Source: Candidatus Heimdallarchaeota archaeon
GTDB taxonomy: Archaea; Asgardarchaeota; Heimdallarchaeia; JABLTI01
DNA length: 8,576 nt
NCBI GenBank assembly: GCA_030602675.1
Contig: JAUVZH010000093.1
Span: 1-8,576, forward strand
Direction: 5' to 3'
A program made the position numbers and the translations under genes. Shown in pieces: positions 1-7,405 of this stretch. The notes beneath the pieces are model-generated. The model saw only the letters and a program-made list of their open reading frames with translations, ran no database searches and was not told the origin of the DNA. Position 1 is the stretch's first letter, and every line of letters begins with the position of its first letter.

Positions 1-1
1 T

Positions 2-3000
2 AATCTTCCACAAGATTTGACTATCTATGGGTTTATTGTTGATATTACACCAACAATAAGAGAAGACATAAACTTCTACATTAGAAGTAGTACAACAGGA
101 GCAGATATACGATCCGGAACAATATCAGGTTACATAGCGAATAATGCTCACATTACTGGTCAACTTCTACATGTTCCTTTTGAGTACAGTGGCGGTGCTG
201 CACCATTAATATTAGATGCACTTAACAGTTACTATTTTCTATTAGAACCAACAGTATCAACATCTGACACTTTCTTTGAACTAACTGAATCATCTGATGT
301 ACCAAATAATGTTCGGGTATATGAATGGTGGAATACTTATTATGCTGAAGTAATGACTGATGTAAATTTCTATTTGATTACTGACATTAATACAATTGCC
401 AGTGATATTTCATTAAACAGTAGTGGTCAAGCTACGACAGCTTGGACAGCATCAAATCAAGGCAATCATTCTTTATTAGCTTGGTACAATAGAACAATAT
501 TCTATTCAGAAAGCTATGGTTCTGTTTTGAGATCTATTGTTCCTACAACTGAGACATTATTAGTATCTGTAGACCCAATAACAACAGAATATATGGATCC
601 AGAAATTCTGCAAGCGGTAGTATTGGTCGATCCGGTAACACCTGCACCAGATAGAACAGTGACTTTTCTAGCAAGTGAAGATTTGCTAAGTTGGACAACA
701 ATTGGTTCTGCAGTAACAGACGGAAGTGGTATAGCAACATTAGCACATCAATTTGATTTAGAACCAAACAGCTATACATTGAGAGCAAAAGTAAATGAAT
801 TTTCATTAGCTGATACTACTTTGATAATTCAATCAGAACCTATTACCTGGAATTATATTGATTTCAATGGGCAATTTAGAAACAATCTTGGTTCTCCAAC
901 AACTACTCATTTCAATACAACTATCCAAGTAAAAGATAATGAAGGACTTGATGTTCCAAACATGGACTTTGAGTTATGGTATTATTTAGATGGTGATTAT
1001 GAGCGTATACCACACTATTATACAACAAATGCTTCAGGAATGGCAGTTGTTGATTTTGCAATTGATGATTTCTTAGCGGGTCATCATGTGGCAACTCACT
1101 ATTTCTGCCCTGCGGATTATGAAAAAGGTTACTTAGGAAATTCCAACTATGGTGATACGATTATAGATAAGGGCAATCTTGAAATTAATATTCAGGATTT
1201 CTATGTCGAATGGGAGGAAGATGTAAAACTATATGCTCAAGCCTTATCTTTAGATGAGGGTTGGGAAGGATTAACGATAAGATTTTCCTATTATACTGAT
1301 TCACAATGGACTATCTTAAGTGAAACAATTACAAATTCATCAGGATACGCTGAGATTATTTGGGCAGACATGCCTTTGATTGCAGGTGCATATTTAATTA
1401 AAGCAGAGGCTTTGGAAAGCTCACTGTTTTATGCAGCAGAGAACAATGCTAATCTCTTTGTAGATAGGATAGCTTTAATACTATTCATCATTAATGAAGG
1501 AGAAGCTAGGGGGAATGGTGAGGAAATAGACTTAGAATATAGTAGCACAATGGACATTCTTTTTTACGTTACATTTGAAGACTTAACACCAGCAGCAAAT
1601 ATCGATATTGAGATAAGTGGAAGGCTACTTGATGAGATGTTCTATAGAAGTATGGGGTTTGTGACAACAAATGGAACTGGTTATGCTCACTTCAATAACT
1701 ATGAGAACATGACTTTAGTTGGGTATCAATACCTCTTCATAGCAGAAATTTATGAAACAGGTGAACATGAATCTGCTCAACTTTATTTCAAGATTAATTT
1801 AATCAAATGTACACCAATTATTTATCTTGATAATCATCAAGGAGAAAAAGGTTCCAATACAGAAATAATTGCTGAAGTGAAGAACTCAGAAGGTAATCCA
1901 TTAAGATATGTTCTATTGGAGTTCATAATAGATGGGCTAACTTTTTACGGAACTAGTGATTACTATGGGTTTGTTAGGGTATTAGTTTCACCTCAAATTA
2001 CAGCCGGGGAATATATTCTCTATTGCTCTGTAGTTGAAGATGATAAATACAATCTAGCTCAAATGAATGCTACCTTCCTTCTAACAAAAGGTATGCCCTA
2101 TTTTACACTTTATGACTCTCACGCAATTCTTGATGGATACATAACAATTTACGCAATTGTTCAAGATTCATTAGGAAGACCAATACCCGATTTAACTGTG
2201 ACTGTTTCATTCCTTGGATGGAGTGAAGTACTAACATCAAATGTAGATGGTATAATCGAATATACCTTCATAGCTACAGGTTATGATCTTGGATACTATC
2301 TCTTGGTTCTCTCATTCATTGGAAATAATGGTTGGTTTGATACTACGGTAACAAGTAATGTTTTGATTTATGAGTACTATTCAAACATCGAATTACTGTT
2401 TACAATTGTAACTTGTACATATGGGGAAGAAATTCTATTAGAAGCAAAACTTGAAACAATAGATGGTATACCACTTGAAAACAGGATCATTCAATTTATG
2501 ATTCGATGTGAAAATGGAACAATTATCTTGTTAGGTGAAAGTTTTACTGATAGTAATGGAGTAGCACAATTAACAGCTGATATGTCGATTATTCCAGGTT
2601 CGTATGATCTGGGGGCTTTATATCTCGGAGCAATTGATTATGGACCATCAACACAATATACATCGTTAGTAATTCAGAAATCACAGGTAATTTTAGTTGG
2701 TAATGATTTTAATGCCGTTAAGGGTTCGACTACCACTTTCCGAATCACTTTATTAGATCAATTTGGTCAACCTATTGTTCTTGAGAAAGTTAAAGTCTAT
2801 ATATGGATAAACAATACTTGGATGTTTTTAGGGGAATTTACTACTGATCAATATGGATATGCTGATGCTTCAATTTTCATTCCTTTTGCATATGGAACTT
2901 ATACTTTGAAGATAGAATTCAATAGTAATAGCTACTATAGTAGCAATTATCTGAATATTGAAATGAATGTAATTGCTGCTCCACCAAAAATCAATCCAGA

Positions 3001-4696
3001 TATTATAGTTGATGTAAATGATCCAGTTGTTGACCATCAAGATGTAACAATTGATGTTACTGTAACAAATGCTATCAGTGGTTCTGTAATAACTGTTTAT
3101 GTTTATATTAATGGAGTTTTCAATGGAACATTTCTAGTAGTCAATGGATTAGGTGAATTCTATTGGCGACCTGATGCTATAGGTTCGTATAATATCACTT
3201 TTATTACGACTGAAGATTCAATTTATTTCGCAACATCTGATATGATTACAATCGAAGTAATTCAAAATATTCCTCCAGAATTGATAACCTACTCTTTTGA
3301 GGATTATATTTGTGAAGGAGATCCATTTAACATTGAAGCAAATTTCAATGATATCTCTGGTGTGGCATATGTTTGGTTTACAGCAAATGGAACAAGATAT
3401 GATTTGATTTACAATGGAAATGTTCATGCTTCAACAATTAATCAATTAAGAGAAGGCATTTACAATATAGTTTTGTTTGCTGAAGATTATCAAGGATTCA
3501 TTTCAAATTATGATGTAGGACCGCTACATGTTTTACAAAGAAAAACACAAGTAATGAAGTATCAATACAATTCAGTTATCATTGAAGAAGGTCAAGAATT
3601 TCGGTTGGAAGCTTTAATTTATTCAGAAAAGACTCTAACAAGTGTTTACCTCATCATTAATTCAACAGAATATCTAATGACCTTGGGATATCAAATTGAT
3701 AACCACAAAAGTGTATGGTACATCAGTATTGATTCTCTAGAAGTTGGAAGTTTTGAAATAAAGATCAAACTAATCGAGGATTCAAGCAATGTTTACATAA
3801 GTGAACTAAGTGATGTTCTCATTGTTATACCAAATGCTCCTCAATTAAATTCCTATGATTGGTACATTGAATCGAATAAAGATAGTGACTATATATCAGG
3901 AAATATAACTATCAGTTCGTATTACTCAATAGATATCATTGAAGTTTGGATAGATGGACAACTAGTAACTCTAGTAAAAATTACTGATGGTATCTATAAC
4001 TTCTATGGATATGTTTCTCACGCAAAAAATCATGTTCTGAAAATAAGAGTAATTGATGTTATGGGTAGAGAACTTAATGATGAAATAACTTTAGATAATC
4101 CTTCTAATTCACCCATATTAGCCATCTCTTTGGCAGTTTCTATTGTAGTTCTACTTGCATTGATTGTAGGAGGTTTCTTTGCATTTTCCAAGTACAGAAA
4201 TAGGAATCAAGACATAGATTTCTCATCTGAAGTAAATGTTCCTGATATTAGTGATGAGTTAATTGATACATTTAATGATGAACTGTCAATTATAGATGAT
4301 GATTTAGAGGAAGAAATTACCGCACCAGAAATTGACCTAACCAGACAACCAAGAGTTGTTCGAGCTGAAATAGCATGCCAAGATAGTTCATTGGAAGAGG
4401 AATACCTCAATCCTGATTTGGAACCAATACATATGGATGCTGAACCTCACCTCGCAGAGGTAAAGGAATATATTGCGAAAGTTAAAGACGATGGTTTAAT
4501 TCCTGCGGAAAATGTGGAGATAGTGAAATCAATTGACGATCTTTCAAGTTTAGCAATAGAAATTGATCAACGATTATTACCTGAAGATGAACTGTTAAAG
4601 AGACTAGCTGAAAAAGAGAAAGAAGCTGCTGCAAACCCAACAATTCCAAATTTAAAAAATATCACAGAAGAAATTGAGCAAACATTTGCTGAATAA
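2..4696 (+). CDS. Giant Ig-like-repeat surface protein, single C-terminal membrane anchor, acidic cytoplasmic tail (5' partial)
   Basis: The frame is open from base 2, and the TTG at base 17 sits inside a Leu-containing stretch with no stop before it, so the true N-terminus and signal peptide lie left of the window. Residue numbers count from the codon at base 17. Ten domains of about 100 residues each carry a T-D/N-x-x-G-x-A strand motif (Gly at 137, 238, 341, 443, 555, 651, 745, 848, 947, 1046), typical of bacterial/archaeal Ig-like (Big) folds. Three more beta-rich domains follow (about 1087-1175, 1176-1270, 1273-1360), then one membrane helix (1367-1390), a basic stop-transfer (KYRNRN) and a 169-residue acidic, partly helical tail. 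About fifteen N-x-S/T sequons and only six Cys in the ectodomain fit a glycosylated cell-surface protein. It is probably an adhesin, S-layer-associated or receptor-like protein; ligand unknown. It leads into the next gene with little or no gap. Confidence 0.85.
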   Translation, partial: NLPQDLTIYGFIVDITPTIREDINFYIRSSTTGADIRSGTISGYIANNAHITGQLLHVPFEYSGGAAPLILDALNSYYFLLEPTVSTSDTFFELTESSDVPNNVRVYEWWNTYYAEVMTDVNFYLITDINTIASDISLNSSGQATTAWTASNQGNHSLLAWYNRTIFYSESYGSVLRSIVPTTETLLVSVDPITTEYMDPEILQAVVLVDPVTPAPDRTVTFLASEDLLSWTTIGSAVTDGSGIATLAHQFDLEPNSYTLRAKVNEFSLADTTLIIQSEPITWNYIDFNGQFRNNLGSPTTTHFNTTIQVKDNEGLDVPNMDFELWYYLDGDYERIPHYYTTNASGMAVVDFAIDDFLAGHHVATHYFCPADYEKGYLGNSNYGDTIIDKGNLEINIQDFYVEWEEDVKLYAQALSLDEGWEGLTIRFSYYTDSQWTILSETITNSSGYAEIIWADMPLIAGAYLIKAEALESSLFYAAENNANLFVDRIALILFIINEGEARGNGEEIDLEYSSTMDILFYVTFEDLTPAANIDIEISGRLLDEMFYRSMGFVTTNGTGYAHFNNYENMTLVGYQYLFIAEIYETGEHESAQLYFKINLIKCTPIIYLDNHQGEKGSNTEIIAEVKNSEGNPLRYVLLEFIIDGLTFYGTSDYYGFVRVLVSPQITAGEYILYCSVVEDDKYNLAQMNATFLLTKGMPYFTLYDSHAILDGYITIYAIVQDSLGRPIPDLTVTVSFLGWSEVLTSNVDGIIEYTFIATGYDLGYYLLVLSFIGNNGWFDTTVTSNVLIYEYYSNIELLFTIVTCTYGEEILLEAKLETIDGIPLENRIIQFMIRCENGTIILLGESFTDSNGVAQLTADMSIIPGSYDLGALYLGAIDYGPSTQYTSLVIQKSQVILVGNDFNAVKGSTTTFRITLLDQFGQPIVLEKVKVYIWINNTWMFLGEFTTDQYGYADASIFIPFAYGTYTLKIEFNSNSYYSSNYLNIEMNVIAAPPKINPDIIVDVNDPVVDHQDVTIDVTVTNAISGSVITVYVYINGVFNGTFLVVNGLGEFYWRPDAIGSYNITFITTEDSIYFATSDMITIEVIQNIPPELITYSFEDYICEGDPFNIEANFNDISGVAYVWFTANGTRYDLIYNGNVHASTINQLREGIYNIVLFAEDYQGFISNYDVGPLHVLQRKTQVMKYQYNSVIIEEGQEFRLEALIYSEKTLTSVYLIINSTEYLMTLGYQIDNHKSVWYISIDSLEVGSFEIKIKLIEDSSNVYISELSDVLIVIPNAPQLNSYDWYIESNKDSDYISGNITISSYYSIDIIEVWIDGQLVTLVKITDGIYNFYGYVSHAKNHVLKIRVIDVMGRELNDEITLDNPSNSPILAISLAVSIVVLLALIVGGFFAFSKYRNRNQDIDFSSEVNVPDISDELIDTFNDELSIIDDDLEEEITAPEIDLTRQPRVVRAEIACQDSSLEEEYLNPDLEPIHMDAEPHLAEVKEYIAKVKDDGLIPAENVEIVKSIDDLSSLAIEIDQRLLPEDELLKRLAEKEKEAAANPTIPNLKNITEEIEQTFAE
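270..3265 (+). repeat. Array of ten tandem Ig-like domains (protein-level repeat)
   Basis: The repeat is visible in the translation only; the DNA copies have diverged. The conserved Gly codons of the T-D/N-x-x-G motif fall at about 425, 728, 1037, 1343, 1679, 1967, 2249, 2558, 2855 and 3152. The spacings are 101, 103, 102, 112, 96, 94, 103, 99 and 99 residues. Each motif is followed about 15 residues later by a G-x-Y/H-x-L/I strand such as GAYLIKAEAL, GEYILYCSVV or GTYTLKIEF. The second domain (TVTFLAS, TIGSAVTDGSGIATL, SYTLRAKV) most resembles the Big_3_5 type. The outer boundaries are approximate. Domains six, seven and ten have weaker motifs (SDYYG, SNVDG, VNGLG). Confidence 0.75.
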
Positions 4697-5921
4697 AAAC
4701 AAGGAGGATAAAGTAATTCCTAAGAAATCTACTTTCAAAAAAGCTTCTCGCACAAGTAAAAACATGTTGGTACACTTTACCATATTGTGCTTAATGATTT
4801 CTAGCTTAACTATATCCATAGACAAAGTATCTTCTGAGAAAAATAAATCGGAAATGTTACACTCTGTAAGTAGTTTACAAGAATACAGCTTTATTGAGCT
4901 TGGAATATATATTGAACCATTAAGCTGGGAAAACTTGGGTTCATTTCAAATTTCATTAAATGAAACTTTTGATTTAGATAATGTTGGTCCAGTAATGATT
5001 ATTTTAGATTTTACCTCACAAGGAGATATACCTGATAGCCCAGGTTATCAAATAAAAGGTACATTTAACTTGTTAGATTTTGAATCAGAAATAAGTCGAT
5101 CTATAATATCCTCTGATGATGAAGAATTAGTACGACAAATAGTCATTCCTACGGATAGTGTAGGCAGGTATTACAGCAATCAAATGGAGTTAAACATCAG
5201 CTGCCTAAATGAATTTTCTAGTTTATCTTCAGGAACGCTTGAGATAAAAGGCTCTTCTAGAGTATTAATTAGTGATGTTTTACTTATTGAAAACTTTGAT
5301 AATTACCCAACACAAGTGTTTCCTAAGAACCAAATAGGTGTCTCTGATATTGGGGGATTAACACTTTTTAGCTACATACAATTCACCATTGAAAATGAAA
5401 CTCTGATCAATGTTGCAAAATACAGTTTGAATCTAACAATTAGATTTACAGGGGATGTCAGAATTTCATTAACATTGTTCGATAATAATAGTGTAGCTAG
5501 TCCCTTTACAAAAAATCAAACCATATTTAACATAATTACCGCAACAGCAGAATTTCAACCATCTCTGGGAGTTAATTATTATTCAATTGGTTTGTCGATT
5601 TATGGAGATAGCCTTTGGGGTACGAACTTTAATGCTACCTTTGTAAACTGCTCTATTAACTTGATAGAAACTACAGGCGGTTTTGGATTATTTAATTTAA
5701 ATATACCATTCTTTCAATGGCCTTCAGTACCTATTGTAGGAGTAGTTGCATTGGTACTCTGGTTTTTGCCATATACTTTGTTTAAGTTTCGCAAATGGCA
5801 AAAATCAACTAAGGAATTCACTTTCACATCTCTTGATGATGACCTTGATATTGTTGATCCTGAGGGAATTGCTACAGATGATGATCATGATGATATTAAG
5901 GATGCTTTTGATTTTGTGTAG
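4674..5921 (+). CDS. Single-pass surface membrane protein with N-terminal signal segment and acidic C-terminal tail
   Basis: I do not recognise a family. Numbering from TTG at 4674, a Lys/Arg-rich N-terminus leads to a hydrophobic signal or anchor segment (31-50). An ectodomain of about 300 residues follows, rich in beta-type sequence with eight N-x-S/T sequons. A membrane helix (about 351-372) then precedes a basic stop-transfer (KFRKWQK) and a 43-residue acidic tail with DDDLDIVD and TDDDHDD clusters. The topology copies that of the protein encoded just upstream, so the two may form a complex. The start is uncertain. TTG 4674 overlaps the previous gene by 23 bp and has no clear ribosome site, whereas AGGAGG at 4702-4707 sits 8 nt before an in-frame ATT (4716), which would give a 401-residue protein with a normal signal peptide. 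ATG 4764 would leave almost no basic n-region. Confidence 0.8.
   Translation: MSKHLLNKNKEDKVIPKKSTFKKASRTSKNMLVHFTILCLMISSLTISIDKVSSEKNKSEMLHSVSSLQEYSFIELGIYIEPLSWENLGSFQISLNETFDLDNVGPVMIILDFTSQGDIPDSPGYQIKGTFNLLDFESEISRSIISSDDEELVRQIVIPTDSVGRYYSNQMELNISCLNEFSSLSSGTLEIKGSSRVLISDVLLIENFDNYPTQVFPKNQIGVSDIGGLTLFSYIQFTIENETLINVAKYSLNLTIRFTGDVRISLTLFDNNSVASPFTKNQTIFNIITATAEFQPSLGVNYYSIGLSIYGDSLWGTNFNATFVNCSINLIETTGGFGLFNLNIPFFQWPSVPIVGVVALVLWFLPYTLFKFRKWQKSTKEFTFTSLDDDLDIVDPEGIATDDDHDDIKDAFDFV
4702..4707 (+). promoter_or_regulatory. Shine-Dalgarno AGGAGG pointing to a possible ATT start
   Basis: A perfect AGGAGG lies just after the stop codon of the giant surface-protein gene (4694-4696). The only initiation-like codon in frame at normal distance is ATT at 4716, 8 nt downstream; no ATG, GTG or TTG in the reading frame fits. 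The next gene uses the same AGGAGG with a 7-nt spacer, so the geometry matches local practice. If the site is not used, the motif is incidental coding sequence (Lys-Glu-Asp). Confidence 0.6.
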
Positions 5922-5925
5922 GAGG
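5920..5925 (+). promoter_or_regulatory. Shine-Dalgarno AGGAGG deciding a TTG start
   Basis: AGGAGG overlaps the TAG stop (5919-5921) of the upstream gene and lies 7 nt before TTG 5933. A second TTG at 5928 is only 2 nt away, too close for initiation. The site therefore fixes the start of the two-helix membrane protein and indicates translation from a leadered polycistronic mRNA. Confidence 0.75.
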
Positions 5926-5932
5926 ATTTGAA

Positions 5933-6697
5933 TTGAATAGTGACCAATCAATAATAATTGATAACCCAAATATCGCAGCAGATGTAAATTTAGCAGAGAA
6001 GAATTTTAAAGATAGATTATTAAAAATCCTATCTTATCTAAAACCAACCATTATCAATACATTAATCACATTTACTGCTTTTATTATAATAATTGCAATA
6101 ACAAAGAAATTGGGTGTTACGGTTATTATTTCTATTGCAATATATTTAATTATTTCATTATTTGTTCAAACTCTTTATAGTGATAAATTAAGGAATAGAT
6201 TTAACGGTTTTTCATCAAAGAAAAAAAACATACCCACAATAATTACCTCAAATAATAATTCCATAATGTTGTTAGCTAAAAACAAAACACTCATTGGTAT
6301 ATCATTACTAAAAGCAGAATGGTTAGAAAACTACCTCAATCTAAATCCTGTTTGGGATTTATTGCAACAAGAAGGTGTTCAAATTCAAGATTGCCGAGAA
6401 GGGTGTTTCTTTGTTATAAGAAAAAACATCGAATTGAAAAGAAATGATACATTTCAAAATAATGCAATAAAATTAGTAAAAGAAATAGAAAAAACCATTC
6501 TTCTTCTAAAGAAACGATTTGATATTGAATATGATAATCTGAATTTGTATTTAGTAAAAGGACAAGAAATTATTCTAACAACCATAAATCTTGGTTTGTA
6601 TCCAAAGAAGTTCGCATCAAACCAAGAGATTTCTGATGAAGATTTAGATTATATTAGAACATCCTCTCTAGATGTAAAGGATGTTGGTGTTGAGTAA
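5933..6697 (+). CDS. Two-helix membrane protein with C-terminal cytoplasmic domain, unrecognised family
   Basis: This 254-residue protein starts at TTG 5933, set by the AGGAGG 7 nt upstream. A soluble N-terminal stretch of about 37 residues precedes two closely spaced membrane helices (about 39-57 and 60-80). A strongly basic segment (KLRNRF, then SSKKK) follows and places both termini in the cytoplasm by the positive-inside rule. The remaining 170 residues form an alpha/beta-like domain. It contains a strand-turn-strand at about 111-125 (IMLLAKNKTLIGISLL), a Cys pair in CREGC (154-158), a probable long helix (177-195) and an acidic C-terminus. The helix-hairpin plus soluble domain layout is loosely like components of secretion or conjugation machines, but I see no diagnostic motif and assign no function. 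The gene lies 11 bp after the second surface-protein gene and is presumably co-transcribed with it. Confidence 0.8.
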   Translation: MNSDQSIIIDNPNIAADVNLAEKNFKDRLLKILSYLKPTIINTLITFTAFIIIIAITKKLGVTVIISIAIYLIISLFVQTLYSDKLRNRFNGFSSKKKNIPTIITSNNNSIMLLAKNKTLIGISLLKAEWLENYLNLNPVWDLLQQEGVQIQDCREGCFFVIRKNIELKRNDTFQNNAIKLVKEIEKTILLLKKRFDIEYDNLNLYLVKGQEIILTTINLGLYPKKFASNQEISDEDLDYIRTSSLDVKDVGVE

Positions 6698-6716
6698 AAA
6701 ATTAATGAAAAAAATC

Positions 6717-6722
6717 AAGGTG
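6717..6722 (+). promoter_or_regulatory. Shine-Dalgarno-like AAGGTG before ATG 6731
   Basis: AAGGTG lies 8 nt before ATG 6731 in the 33-bp gap between two membrane-protein genes. It supports ATG 6731 over the out-of-frame ATG at 6705. The match is weaker than at the two preceding genes. Confidence 0.5.
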
Positions 6723-6730
6723 CTAAAGAA

Positions 6731-7405
6731 ATGGTTCAAACATTTAATTTGGAAATATTGTATAAAGCAATAGAACTTTTATTACTCTTTTGGGTTTTAG
6801 GTTTGCTATTCAAGTGGATTCTTACGTTTATATTTGGTGATAAGGGAGCACGCATAATTGGTTTTCTAGGTTATACAGTCAATTTTGCTTTGAAAAAATT
6901 CATGCTATCAATAATCTTCAAAATAGAAGTATATGAATCGGATCCATTCAAACTGAAATTCAAATTTGATAAAACTGATAGATGGGATGTTCTATTTACC
7001 TCTTTAGTTTTAGCACCTATGGGAGTTGGTTTGCTTTTAGGAACGTTAATCGGGACATTGGGTTTGTTAATGGAAGATAGTTTAGTAGTAATGTCAATTC
7101 TTCTTTACATCATAGGATTTCTCATTGCAGTCAATTCAATACCTTCCTTCCAAGATGTTAAAGAATTAAAAGAATGTTCGGTTAGGTCCATTGTAATTTG
7201 GTTTGTTATAGCTACAATCTTATGTGCGATACTCGCTTCTATTTTAATACCTTTTATGGAAAATGCTTTGGGGGTAATAATTGCTGTATGTAGTGGAATT
7301 ATCTTAACAACTATTATGACATTTTACATACCCCCTCTCTCTGATAAAATGACTAGTGATGAAAGCACTTCATTAATTGGAGGAACGGTTGATTTAGATG
7401 GTTAA
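6731..7405 (+). CDS. Polytopic membrane protein resembling an M50-like metalloprotease family but without HExxH
   Basis: This 224-residue protein has five or six hydrophobic segments (about 12-34, 42-62 weak, 88-113, 118-137, 152-175, 180-201) and a short polar C-terminus. The layout recalls DUF3267/M50-like membrane proteins: a helix normally carrying HExxH, a beta-type stretch, an APxxxG helix (here LAPMGVG, 94-100) and a PSxxD motif (here SIPSFQDVKE, 136-145), the last typical of that group as I remember it. Where HELSH would be expected, around residues 48-56, the sequence reads YTVNFALKK. The zinc site is therefore absent, and any protease relationship would be to an inactive member. This rests on motif memory only. 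Start ATG 6731 has AAGGTG 8 nt upstream. The 3' end overlaps the ATPase gene by 8 bp, indicating translational coupling. Confidence 0.75.
   Translation: MVQTFNLEILYKAIELLLLFWVLGLLFKWILTFIFGDKGARIIGFLGYTVNFALKKFMLSIIFKIEVYESDPFKLKFKFDKTDRWDVLFTSLVLAPMGVGLLLGTLIGTLGLLMEDSLVVMSILLYIIGFLIAVNSIPSFQDVKELKECSVRSIVIWFVIATILCAILASILIPFMENALGVIIAVCSGIILTTIMTFYIPPLSDKMTSDESTSLIGGTVDLDG

Noticed and set aside
543..806. Open frame of 87 codons on the - strand, opposite the giant surface-protein gene
   Set aside because: It is Leu-rich low-complexity shadow translation antisense to clear Ig-like domain coding, with no ribosome site.
2931..2944. Perfect 14-bp palindrome GCTACTATAGTAGC inside the giant surface-protein gene
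   Set aside because: About 0.5 such palindromes are expected by chance in a window of this size, and it lies in ordinary coding sequence (Ser/Tyr codons) with no T-run or promoter context.
5876..5900. GAT-rich near-repeat that looks like a short tandem repeat
   Set aside because: It simply encodes the Asp cluster of the acidic tail (TDDDHDDIKD).
5746..5931. Overlapping + strand open frame of 61 codons at the end of the second surface-protein gene
   Set aside because: Its Met/Ile/Leu-rich sequence is the frame-shifted reading of the GAT-rich acidic tail; the main frame is well supported.
6218..6228. A-rich slippery-looking run (AAGAAAAAAAA) in the two-helix protein gene
   Set aside because: The frame continues normally through it to a protein with coherent cytoplasmic sequence, and no alternative-frame extension of interest follows. 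It encodes part of the basic membrane-flanking segment.
7379..7383. GGAGG as the ribosome site of the RadB-like gene
   Set aside because: It is 14 nt from ATG 7398, longer than the 7-8 nt seen at the other genes, and an in-frame TAG just before the ATG excludes a closer start.
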